DNA of 64,000 bases from Agromyces mangrovi. Lineage in GTDB: Bacteria > Actinomycetota > Actinomycetes > Actinomycetales > Microbacteriaceae. This document shows positions 16,209 through 24,144 of this stretch, piece by piece. A program made the translations under genes and the position numbers. How positions within the stretch are numbered: position 1 is the stretch's first letter; each line of letters begins with the position of its first letter. The notes under the pieces are model-generated. The model did not search any database. It was not told the DNA's origin and saw only the letters and a program-made list of their open reading frames with translations. Location of the stretch: NCBI RefSeq assembly GCF_030296695.1, contig NZ_AP027737.1, forward strand, positions 1,922,001 to 1,986,000, read 5' to 3'.

Positions 16209-18863
16209 TCAGGCGGCGACGTCGAACTCGTGCGTGCCGCTGCCGACCGCCACGGGCTCGGCGCCGGGCAGCTCCACGGTCGCCGTCGCGCCCGTCGGCA
16301 CGACGACCTGCACGTGCATCCGCCCGCCCTCGATGCGCCAGCCGATGGCCGCGCGCCCGTAGGGCGTCTCGTGCGCGGCCGAGGCGTGGGTAAACCCGCC
16401 ACCGGGCTGCGGTGCGAAGCGGATGCTGCGGTAGCCCGGCGCCGCCGGCTCGAGCCCGGCGACCACCCGGTGCATCCAGTCCGCCACGGCGCCGAGCGCG
16501 TAGTGGTTGAACGATGTCATGCTGCCGGGGTTCACCGTGCCGTCGGGGCGCAGGCTGTCCCAGCGCTCCCAGATCGTGGTGCCGCCCTGGCGCACCGCGT
16601 ACAGCCACGACGGCGCGCCCTCCTCGAGGAGGAGGTCGTACGCGGCATCCGAATGCCCCGTCTCGGTGAGCGCGTCGCTCACGATGGGCGTGCCGACGAA
16701 GCCGGTCGCGATGCGGTGGTCGGCCTCCTCGACCAGTGCGGCGAGCCGGTCGCCCGCAGCGGACCGCAGCGCGTCGGGCACGAGGTCGAACGCGATCGCG
16801 AGCGAGTACGCGGTCTGCGCATCGCTCGTCATCCGGCCGGAACCGTCGACGTACGCCGCCGTGAACGCCGCACGCACCTCGGCGGCCAGCGCGTCGAACC
16901 GCGCGCGGTCCTCCTCGAGCCCGAGCACCTCGGCCATGCGCGCGACGCGCTCGGCCGAGCGGGCGAAGTACGCGGTGGCGACGAGGTAGCGGTCGGTGCG
17001 GGCATCCGCGGGGTCGTGCGGGGGAGCGGCGGGGTCGAGCCAGTCGCCGAGCTGGAATCCGCCCTCCCAGAGCCGGTTCTCGCCGGCGAGCCGCTCCTGC
17101 AGCTCGACCCAGCGGCGGGCGCTGTCGAACTGGCGGCGCAGGATGCCGGCGTCGGCGAACCGCTCGTAGAGGGTCCACGGCGTGATCGCGGCCGCGTCGC
17201 CCCAGGCGGCGCCGGGCTGGATCGGCGTCCACATGCGCTGCGCGGGGATCACCGGCACGTACCAGGGCACGGTGCCGTCGGGCAGCTGCTCGAGCGCGAC
17301 GTCCTTCAGCCAGCCCGAGAGCATGCCCGACACGTCGTACAGGAACGACGCGGTCGGCGCGAAGACCTGGATGTCGCCGGTCCAGCCGACGCGCTCGTCG
17401 CGCTGCGGGCAGTCGGTCGGGATGTCGAGGAAGTTCCCGCGCATGCTCCACACGACGTTCTCGTGCAGGCGGTTCACGAGCGCGTTCGACGAGTCGAACC
17501 AGCCGGTGCGCTCCATGTCGGTGTGGTACACCCGCGCCACGATGTCGCCGTTCGCGACGGCGGCGTCGAGGTCGCCCGGCCACTCGGTCACCTCGGCGTA
17601 GCGGAAGCCGTGGAACGTGAACCGCGGCTCCCACTCCTCGGTCCCGCGCCCCGCGAGCACGTACTCGTCGGTCGACTTCGCCGACCGCAGCGGGCGGGTG
17701 TAGATCTCACCCTCCTGCAGCACCTCGGCGGTGCGCAGCACGACACGGTCGCCGGATGCCCCGCTCACGCGGATCCGCATGCGCCCCACGAGGTTCTGCC
17801 CGAAGTCGAGCACGCGGGCGCCGCTCGGGGTGGTGAGCACCTCGACCGGCACGACCTCCTGCGTGCACCGCACGGGCGGGCCGTCGGGCGCGACGAGCGT
17901 CGCCGGGTCGCGGCGCGCGGCGACCACGCGGCCCCACCCGGAGTCGTCGAATCCGGCGCTCGACCAGCCGGCCTCCTCGAGGCGGGCGTCGTGCAGCTCG
18001 CCGTCGTAGTTGCCGGTGCGCACGATGGGGCTGGGCGCGGCGCGCCAGGAGTCGTCCGTCGCGATCGTCTCGCGAGACCCGTCGGCGTAGCGCAGCTCGA
18101 GCTGCGCGAGCAGCGACAGGTCGTGGCCGTACAGGTTGCGGAACCCGGTGTCCCAGCCGATGCGGCCGCGGTACCAGCCGTCGCCGAGCCACGAGCCGAT
18201 CGCGTTCTCGCCCGCGGCGACGAGGTCGGTCACGTCGTAGGTGAGGTAGCGCAGCCGCTCGTTGTACGGGGTCCAACCGGGCGACATCGTGTCGGTGCCG
18301 ACGCGGCGGCCGTTCAGCTCGACCTCGTAGAGGCCGTGCGCGGTGACGTAGAGGCGCGCGGCGACGAGCCCGGGGCGGGCGGTGAACGCGCGGCGCACGA
18401 TCGACGGGCGGCGCTCCTCGGCGAGCGGGTCCTCCTGTGCGGCCGAGCCCACGGGGTAGGCCACCCAGTCGGATGCCTCGAGCAGGCCGGCCTCGACCGC
18501 GCCGGGCTCGCTCCATTCGGAACGGCTGCCGTCGGCGCCGGTGACGCGCACGCGCACGGTCGCGCGCTCGCGGGAGGCGAGGGCGGCGACGGGCCACGGC
18601 ACGAGGATCTGCTCGTCGCCGGCGATCGGGTCGGAGGTCCAGCCGGTGCCGGCGCCCGGTGCGACGCCGTCGGTGCCGGGTGCGGAGGTGCCAATCGCGC
18701 CCGGCACGCCGTCGGCGCCGTCGCGCTCGACGTGCAGTTCGTAGGCCGCCTGGGTCCAGCCGGCCGGGGCCTGCGTCTTCCACGACAGGCGGGGTTCGGG
18801 GGTGCCGATGCCGAGCGCTTCGCGGTGGTGCTCGAACGTGGGTGCAGCGACGATGATGCTCAT
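16209..18863 (-). CDS. GH78 alpha-L-rhamnosidase
   Basis: An intact 884-residue GH78 enzyme. The N-terminal beta-sandwich modules include PEPRLSWKTQ and the family-typical PGWTPYNERL and VLDFGQNLVGRMRI. The (alpha/alpha)6 catalytic region starts near residue 440 with DIPTDCPQRDERVGWTGD, continues with GAAWGDAA and FQLGDWLDP, and ends with GGTTIWERWDSL and MTSFNHYALG. No signal peptide is seen, so it is probably intracellular. It is divergent from the sugar dehydrogenase gene, and a LacI-type operator lies between them. It is a paralogue of the broken gene at 5350-8164; two copies suggest two linkages or acceptors, one of which could be rhamnose attached to apiose. Confidence 0.93.
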   Translation of the reverse strand: MSIIVAAPTFEHHREALGIGTPEPRLSWKTQAPAGWTQAAYELHVERDGADGVPGAIGTSAPGTDGVAPGAGTGWTSDPIAGDEQILVPWPVAALASRERATVRVRVTGADGSRSEWSEPGAVEAGLLEASDWVAYPVGSAAQEDPLAEERRPSIVRRAFTARPGLVAARLYVTAHGLYEVELNGRRVGTDTMSPGWTPYNERLRYLTYDVTDLVAAGENAIGSWLGDGWYRGRIGWDTGFRNLYGHDLSLLAQLELRYADGSRETIATDDSWRAAPSPIVRTGNYDGELHDARLEEAGWSSAGFDDSGWGRVVAARRDPATLVAPDGPPVRCTQEVVPVEVLTTPSGARVLDFGQNLVGRMRIRVSGASGDRVVLRTAEVLQEGEIYTRPLRSAKSTDEYVLAGRGTEEWEPRFTFHGFRYAEVTEWPGDLDAAVANGDIVARVYHTDMERTGWFDSSNALVNRLHENVVWSMRGNFLDIPTDCPQRDERVGWTGDIQVFAPTASFLYDVSGMLSGWLKDVALEQLPDGTVPWYVPVIPAQRMWTPIQPGAAWGDAAAITPWTLYERFADAGILRRQFDSARRWVELQERLAGENRLWEGGFQLGDWLDPAAPPHDPADARTDRYLVATAYFARSAERVARMAEVLGLEEDRARFDALAAEVRAAFTAAYVDGSGRMTSDAQTAYSLAIAFDLVPDALRSAAGDRLAALVEEADHRIATGFVGTPIVSDALTETGHSDAAYDLLLEEGAPSWLYAVRQGGTTIWERWDSLRPDGTVNPGSMTSFNHYALGAVADWMHRVVAGLEPAAPGYRSIRFAPQPGGGFTHASAAHETPYGRAAIGWRIEGGRMHVQVVVPTGATATVELPGAEPVAVGSGTHEFDVAA

Positions 18864-18933
18864 GGGGAGGTCTCCTGGTGCGCGGCCGGCGCGTCGGTGC
18901 GGGGCCGGGGTCGCTGCCCATCATGCCAGCCAA

Positions 18934-18947
18934 TTGACACGTTTCAA
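18934..18947. promoter_or_regulatory. LacI-type operator between the second rhamnosidase and the dehydrogenase
   Basis: The imperfect palindrome TTGACACGTTTCAA, close to the sites at 937, 5146 and 5291, lies 71 bases above the rhamnosidase start and 45 above the dehydrogenase start. It could control both, tying the apiose-side genes to the rhamnose regulator. Confidence 0.55.
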
Positions 18948-18991
18948 ACTCTGCGCGAGGATTGGTGCGATCAATCGACGAGGGAGTCACG

Positions 18992-19861
18992 ATGCGCATC
19001 GCCGTCACGGGCAGTTCCGGCAAGCTCGGGCGGGCGACCGTCGAGCGCCTCCGAGCCGACGGCCACGACGTCATCGGCTTCGACCTCGTCGGCACGCCGG
19101 GCTTCGGATTCACCCGCGTCGACCTGCAGGACTACGGGCAGGTGCTCGACGCCCTGCTCGGCGTGACGGCACGCCACGAGGGCCTCGATGCGCTGGTGCA
19201 CCTCGCCGCGCTGCCGGTGAACGGCCTGGTGCCGGATGCCGCGACCTTCACGAACAACGTCACCGCCACGTTCCACGTGCTGCACGGGGCCGTGCGCGCC
19301 GGCATCGACACGATCGTCACGGCCTCGAGCATCACCGCGATGGGGTTCCCCGACTTCGCGCACCTCACCGCGCTGCCCGTCGACGAGTCGTACACGGAGG
19401 CCAACAACACGTACGCGCTCGGCAAGGTCGCCGAGGAGGCGATCTCGGCTCAGCTCGTCGGCTGGCGCGAGGGCCTCAGCATCACGGCGCTGCGCTTCAC
19501 CAACGTGGTCGACCCCGACGAGTACGGCTCGTTCGAGCGCGCCGGCGACCCCGAGTACCGCAAGGACCTCCTGCACAGCTACGTCGATTCGCGCGACGGC
19601 GCCGCCGCGGTCGCGCTCGCCCTGCGCCACGCCGCCCCGGGCTTCGAGGTCTACAACGTCGCCGCGCCCGACACGGGCATGACCGTGCCGACCGCCGAGC
19701 TCGCGGCCCGCCACTACCCCGACGTCCCCGTCACCAAAGACCTCGGCGAGTTCGAGACGTTCATGTCGATCGATAAGGCGAAGGACCGCCTCGGCTTCGC
19801 CCCCGCGCATCTCTGGCGCGACGAGTACGCCCGCTGGAAGGCCGAGCAGTCGACCCCATGA
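18992..19861 (+). CDS. NAD-dependent epimerase/dehydratase-family dehydrogenase, candidate sugar (apiose) 1-dehydrogenase
   Basis: A 289-residue extended short-chain dehydrogenase. A Rossmann motif TGSSGKLG lies at residues ~6-13, a catalytic Ser is in TASSITAMG and the Tyr/Lys pair is in TYALGKVAEE. The start at 18992 follows GAGGGAG. Members close in style include uronate dehydrogenases, which oxidise C1 of a sugar to a lactone. Next to it, convergent, is an SMP-30-type lactonase, and 3 kb away the apionate operon. A role in oxidising D-apiose (or another released sugar) to a lactone is therefore proposed, not shown. Substrate specificity cannot be read from sequence. Confidence 0.8.
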   Translation: MRIAVTGSSGKLGRATVERLRADGHDVIGFDLVGTPGFGFTRVDLQDYGQVLDALLGVTARHEGLDALVHLAALPVNGLVPDAATFTNNVTATFHVLHGAVRAGIDTIVTASSITAMGFPDFAHLTALPVDESYTEANNTYALGKVAEEAISAQLVGWREGLSITALRFTNVVDPDEYGSFERAGDPEYRKDLLHSYVDSRDGAAAVALALRHAAPGFEVYNVAAPDTGMTVPTAELAARHYPDVPVTKDLGEFETFMSIDKAKDRLGFAPAHLWRDEYARWKAEQSTP

Positions 19862-19892
19862 GCGACTCGCCGCGCCGTCAGCGTCTCCCAGC

Positions 19893-19943
19893 GAGTACGC
19901 AAAGTGCGGGAACCCGCGAGGGATTCCCGCACTTTGCGTACTC
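19893..19943. repeat. 51-bp palindromic element, family B copy 1
   Basis: The left arm GAGTACGCAAAGTGCGGGAA and its exact 20-base reverse complement enclose an 11-base loop. It lies between the convergent dehydrogenase and lactonase genes, 32 bases after the dehydrogenase stop. Two more 51-bp copies lie inside treY at 49102-49152 and 49177-49227. Confidence 0.85.
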
Positions 19944-19989
19944 CGTCGCGCGGGCGAGTGCGCGGGCGCGGGCGGCGCGAAGCGCCGGC

Positions 19990-20868
19990 TCAGCGCGCGG
20001 CGACCGTCAGCGTCGCGATGCGGTACAGGCTGGTCGTCGCCGTGATGAACAGGTCGCGCCCCTCGGCGCCGCCGAACGTCACGTTCGACACGACCTCGGG
20101 CACGCGGATGTGGTGCAGGTGCCGCCCCGCCGGCGTGTAGACGTGCACGCCGTCGCCGGCCGAGGTCCAGAGCCGGCCCTCCTCGTCGATCGCGAACCCG
20201 TCGGACACGCCCGTCGGCACCTTCGCGAAGTGCGCGCCCGGGCCGGTCACGCGCACGCCGTCGGTCGGGTACGACTGGATGTGCGTGTCTGCCTCGTGCC
20301 CGGCGAGCGACCCGGTGTCCGACACGTAGAGCACGCCCTCGTCGGGCGAGAAGCCGATGCCGTTCGGGTGCACGAGGTCGGTGACGACGGGCTGCACGTC
20401 GCCGGTCGCCGGGTCGAAGCGGAAGACGTAGCATCCGTCGTATTCCTGCGGCGCCGGGTGCCCCTCGCGTCCGCTCGGGTCGAGTCCGTAGGGCGGGTCG
20501 GTGAACCAGATCGAGCCGTCGGATGCCACTGCCACGTCGTTCGGCGAGTTGAATCGCCCCTCTGCCCAGCGGTCGACGAGCGTCTCGGGGCCGTCGGCGC
20601 CCTCGCGCTCGATGGCCCGTCGGCCATGGCTGCACTGCACCACGCGGCCCTCGAGGTCGAGCGTGCGCCCGTTCGTGTACTCCGCGCCGTCGCGGAAGAC
20701 GCTGAGGCGCCTCGTCGCGGCGTCCCACTCGAGGATGCGGTTGTTCGGGATGTCGCTCCAGCGCACGCGTCCGAGTTCGGGCAGCCAGAGGGGACCCTCG
20801 GCCCACTCGCATCCGGTCGCGAGCTTCTCGAGCTTCGCCCCGCCCGCGATGAGTCCGATTCCGGTCAT
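19990..20868 (-). CDS. SMP-30/gluconolactonase-family lactonase, candidate sugar-lactone hydrolase
   Basis: A 292-residue six-bladed beta-propeller without a signal peptide. Family landmarks are EGPLWLPELGRVRWSDI (metal-ligand Glu near residue 24), NGRTLD, GRFNSPNDVAVASDGSIWFTDPPYG (Asn/Asp metal site) and LVHPNGIGFSPDEG with LYVSDTG. It hydrolyses sugar lactones to aldonic acids. Beside a sugar dehydrogenase it would complete oxidation of a free sugar to its acid, and beside the apionate operon the likely product is D-apionate (inference). The start at 20868 follows AAGGGAA. It is divergent from the glycosidase at 20992. Confidence 0.85.
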   Translation of the reverse strand: MTGIGLIAGGAKLEKLATGCEWAEGPLWLPELGRVRWSDIPNNRILEWDAATRRLSVFRDGAEYTNGRTLDLEGRVVQCSHGRRAIEREGADGPETLVDRWAEGRFNSPNDVAVASDGSIWFTDPPYGLDPSGREGHPAPQEYDGCYVFRFDPATGDVQPVVTDLVHPNGIGFSPDEGVLYVSDTGSLAGHEADTHIQSYPTDGVRVTGPGAHFAKVPTGVSDGFAIDEEGRLWTSAGDGVHVYTPAGRHLHHIRVPEVVSNVTFGGAEGRDLFITATTSLYRIATLTVAAR

Positions 20869-20991
20869 GGCCGTTCCCTTCGCACTCGTTCCGGCACACG
20901 TTCCGCGCCGGGCATCCGCACCCGCTCGATGTCAGCGTAGCCCGCACCCACTCCCGCGAACCCCGCACCCACCCTGAGAGGACGCACTCCC

Positions 20992-22500
20992 ATGCACCCC
21001 CGCTTCGCAACGGTCGAACTGGCCTTCGTCGGGCCCGCCGCTCCGATCCCCGCCGATGTCGAGCCGCTCAGCGTGCGGTTCGTGCACGCCGACGGCGCCA
21101 CGGTCGACGTGCCGGGCTTCTGGGACGGCGACGACCGCTACCTCGTGCGCTTCGCCCCCGAGACGGAGGGCGCCTGGACCTGGACGAGCCGATCGGATGC
21201 CCCCGAGCTCGACGCCCGCACGGGTGGGTTCGACGTCGGGCCCGCCGCGCCGGGAGAGCACGGCCCGGTGCGCGTCGCGGGTCGGTTCCACTTCGCCCAC
21301 GCCGACGGCACGCCGTTCCGCCCGGTCGGGGCGACCGCGTACAACTGGCTGCACCAGGAGGAGCCGCTGTTCTCGCAGACCGTCGAGGCGGTCGCCGGCG
21401 CCGGCATGAACAAGCTGCGCTTCATGGTGTTCCCGCAGGCGGGCGGGTACGTCGAGCGCTTCCCCGACCTGCTGCCGTTCGAGCGGGCCGCCGACGGCGG
21501 ATGGGACGTCACCCGGCCCGTGCCGGCCTTCTTCCAGCGCCTCGACGGCGCCGTGCGCACGCTCGGCGCCGCGGGCATCCAGGCCGACGTGCTCATCTAC
21601 AACGCCTACGACTACGGCCGGTTCGGCCTCGATGGGCTCACCGAGGAGCAGGACGCCGTCTACCTGCGGTACCTCGTCGCGCGCCTGTCGGCGTTTCCGA
21701 ACGTGTGGTGGTCGCTCTGCAACGAGTTCGACCAGCTCGACCGCCCCGATGAGCGGTGGGATGCGGCGGGGCTGCGCCTCGCCGACATCGACCCGCACGA
21801 TCACCTGCGCTCGATCCACAACCTGGCCCGCCTGTTCGACCACAACCGGCCGTGGGTCACGCACGCGTCGCTCCAGCTCGGGCAGGCGACGGAGGACACC
21901 GGGCGCGCCTCGCTGTTCCGCGACGCGTACCGCAAGCCGATCGTGCTCGACGAGATCAAGTACGAGGGCGATGTGCCCGACCGCTGGGGGCACCTCACGG
22001 CGCAGGAGCTCGTGCACCAGTTCTGGATCACCACGGTCTCGGGCTGCTACGCCTCGCACGGCGAGAGCTTCGTGATCCCGTCCGGCAGCCTGCACATCGT
22101 CGAGGGTGGACCATTCGTGGGAGAGAGCCCGGCGCGCCTCGGGTTCCTGCGCGGCCTCCTCGACGAGGTCGACGGCGCGGGCGTCGACCCGATCGACAAC
22201 TGGTGGGACGACGCGTTCGTCGCGGGCGTCGACGGCAGCGTCTACTTCCAGTACCTCGGCCGCGAGGCGCCGGGGGAGTGGGCGTTCCGTCTGCCGATCG
22301 GCTGGCGCGGCGTGCAGCTCGAGGCGGGCGACCGGTTCGAGGTCGACGTGATCGACACCTGGCACATGACCGTCACGCCCGTCGGCCGGCTCTTCGAGAT
22401 CGACGAGACGGCGAAGAACGACGCCTGGGCGCGCGCCGCGGACCCGGTCGCGCTGCCCGCGGGCGAGGCGCTCGCGCTCCGCATCCGTCGCATCGTCTGA
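20992..22500 (+). CDS. DUF5060/DUF4038-type glycoside hydrolase, apiosidase candidate
   Basis: A 502-residue protein. An N-terminal DUF5060-like beta-sandwich (residues ~1-90) precedes a (beta/alpha)8-type catalytic domain of the DUF4038/GH140-like sort: HFAHADGTPFRPVGATAYNW, MNKLRFMVFPQ, the acid/base candidate Glu in WWSLCNEFDQ and the nucleophile candidate Glu in PIVLDEIKYEGD. A C-terminal beta domain (DUF5605-like) follows. The known GH140 enzyme is an apiosidase acting on rhamnogalacturonan II. The apionate pathway next door supports apiose release, but other plant-glycan activities remain possible. No signal peptide, so intracellular action on imported oligosaccharides is likely. Confidence 0.75.
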   Translation: MHPRFATVELAFVGPAAPIPADVEPLSVRFVHADGATVDVPGFWDGDDRYLVRFAPETEGAWTWTSRSDAPELDARTGGFDVGPAAPGEHGPVRVAGRFHFAHADGTPFRPVGATAYNWLHQEEPLFSQTVEAVAGAGMNKLRFMVFPQAGGYVERFPDLLPFERAADGGWDVTRPVPAFFQRLDGAVRTLGAAGIQADVLIYNAYDYGRFGLDGLTEEQDAVYLRYLVARLSAFPNVWWSLCNEFDQLDRPDERWDAAGLRLADIDPHDHLRSIHNLARLFDHNRPWVTHASLQLGQATEDTGRASLFRDAYRKPIVLDEIKYEGDVPDRWGHLTAQELVHQFWITTVSGCYASHGESFVIPSGSLHIVEGGPFVGESPARLGFLRGLLDEVDGAGVDPIDNWWDDAFVAGVDGSVYFQYLGREAPGEWAFRLPIGWRGVQLEAGDRFEVDVIDTWHMTVTPVGRLFEIDETAKNDAWARAADPVALPAGEALALRIRRIV

Positions 22501-22562
22501 TCGTAATGACGAGCACAGTAGTCATTCGGCGCCAGAGCGACTAGCATACTCGTCATAACGAG
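22501..22562. promoter_or_regulatory. HipB-type operator pair and promoter of the hipBA-like unit
   Basis: TCGTAATGACGAG at 22501-22513 and CTCGTCATAACGAG at 22549-22562 are inverted copies of one motif differing at a single base, flanking a TAGCAT -10-like box at 22542-22547. Such paired boxes in front of a helix-turn-helix gene suggest autoregulation. Confidence 0.6.
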
Positions 22563-22572
22563 GGGAGCCGTC

Positions 22573-22869
22573 ATGGCGAAGACGTTGCCGACGGCGGTCG
22601 TCCGGTCGGCTCAGGAGATCGGCGCGGACTTCGCCGCGTGGCGGAAGATCCTCGGCCTGACGGCAGCTCAGGTCGCCGACCGGGCCGACGTGACCCGGGA
22701 CACGTTGCGGAAGCTCGAGACGGGCGACTCGACCGTGGGATTCCACGTCGTGCTGCGGGTGGCCCGTGCGCTGGGAGTCCTCGATTCGTTCACGTCGGCG
22801 GTCGATCCGCTGGACACCGACCTCGGCCGTGCACGGGCGGGTCAGCTCGACCGGAAGCGCGTGCGGTGA
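22573..22869 (+). CDS. HipB-like helix-turn-helix protein
   Basis: A 98-residue DNA-binding protein with one XRE-type helix-turn-helix: FAAWRKILGLTAAQVADRAD and VTRDTLRKLETGDSTVGFH (residues ~20-60). GAGGGGAG lies seven bases before the start. It directly precedes and overlaps a HipA-like gene, the standard arrangement of antitoxin and toxin. It probably represses the unit through the boxes at 22501-22562 and neutralises the kinase. Confidence 0.85.
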   Translation: MAKTLPTAVVRSAQEIGADFAAWRKILGLTAAQVADRADVTRDTLRKLETGDSTVGFHVVLRVARALGVLDSFTSAVDPLDTDLGRARAGQLDRKRVR

Positions 22870-24115
22870 CCCTGCACGACGAACTCGACGTGCACGTGGA
22901 GCTGGCCGGCTCGATGGTGTTCGCCGGCCGCGCGCAGTTCCATCGGGGTCGGGGAGGCTGACCTCCACGACCTTCCAGTACGACTCCGGCTATCTCGGCG
23001 ACACGTCTGCGTACGCACTCGATCCCGCCCTGCCGCTCGTCAGCGGCACGCAACGCACGAGCGGACTGCCGGGAGCGTTCGCCGACTCCGCGCCCGATCG
23101 TTGGGGGCGCAACCTCATCATGAAGCGCGAGCGCGCGATCTCCCGCGACCAGTCGCGTCGACCCCGGACATTCGACGACGCGGACTTCCTCGCCTGCGTC
23201 AGCGACGTGACCCGTCAGGGCGCCATCCGATACCGGGCCGCTGCCGATCCGAGCGGCCCGTTCCTCGACCCGGGACACGAGATCCCTCGACTGCTCCGGC
23301 TTCCCGAACTGCTCCGGGCCGCCGATGCGGCGGGGGCGGGTGGCGCGGAGGACCTCGAGGCCGTGAAGCTGCTGCTGGGAGCCGGCACGGGATCGCTCGG
23401 CGGCGCACGTCCGAAGGCCGCCGTGCTCGGCGACGACGGTCGGCAGTTGATCGCGAAGTTCCCCCACGGCGACGACGCCTGGGACGTCATGGCGTGGGAG
23501 GCGACCGCGCTCGCGCTCGCCGAAGCGGCCGGACTCCGCGTTCCCGTGAATCGGCTGGTTCCGGTCGATGGGCGGCACGTGCTCCTGCTCGATCGGTTCG
23601 ATCGCGACGCCGACGGGCGCCGAATCGGCTACGTCAGCGCGATGACCCTGCTGGAGCGTCGCGACGGCGAGTTCGCCGACTACCTCGAGATCGCGGACCT
23701 GCTCGCCGAGGTGAGCGCATCCGCCACCGAAGACGCGCACGAGCTCTTCCGGAGGGTCGTCCTCAGCGTCGCGCTGAACAACACCGACGATCACCTCCGC
23801 AACCACGGATTCCTCCACCGCCGAGGAGGCTGGTCGCTGAGTCCGGTCTTCGACGTGAACCCGAATCCGGACCACGAGCAACGCCAGACCACCATCGCCG
23901 GCGCCGGCGTCCCCGCAGAGTCCGCGAGCGGGCTCGCCGAGCTCGCGGCCGCGTGCCGCCTCGCGCCGTCCGAGGCCCGATCGCAGGTCCAGGAGGTCGT
24001 GGAGGCAGTCGACGAGTGGCGCGAGGTCGCGATCGCGGTCGGTGTGCCGCGGGCTGAGATCGAGCGGTTCGAGGACGCCTTCGACGCGGGGCGGCGTGCG
24101 CTCCTCGATGTCTAG
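22866..24115 (+). pseudogene. HipA-like serine/threonine kinase toxin, frameshifted
   Basis: The joined product is about 416 residues. It starts at GTG 22866 (four-base overlap with the hipB-like stop), reads TLHDELDVHVELAGSMVFAG, then loses frame in the G-rich stretch 22944-22954. The next frame resumes RLTSTTFQYDSGYLGD. HipA landmarks are LGAGTGSLGGARPKA, the catalytic-loop NNTDDHLRNHGFL and SPVFDVNPNPD. HipA kinases phosphorylate translation factors such as glutamyl-tRNA synthetase and induce dormancy. The break follows the pattern of single-base losses seen elsewhere in the window; if real, the toxin is dead while the antitoxin gene persists. Confidence 0.82.
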
Positions 24116-24144
24116 CCACTGAGGCTCGCGGGGGCGTTCGCCCG

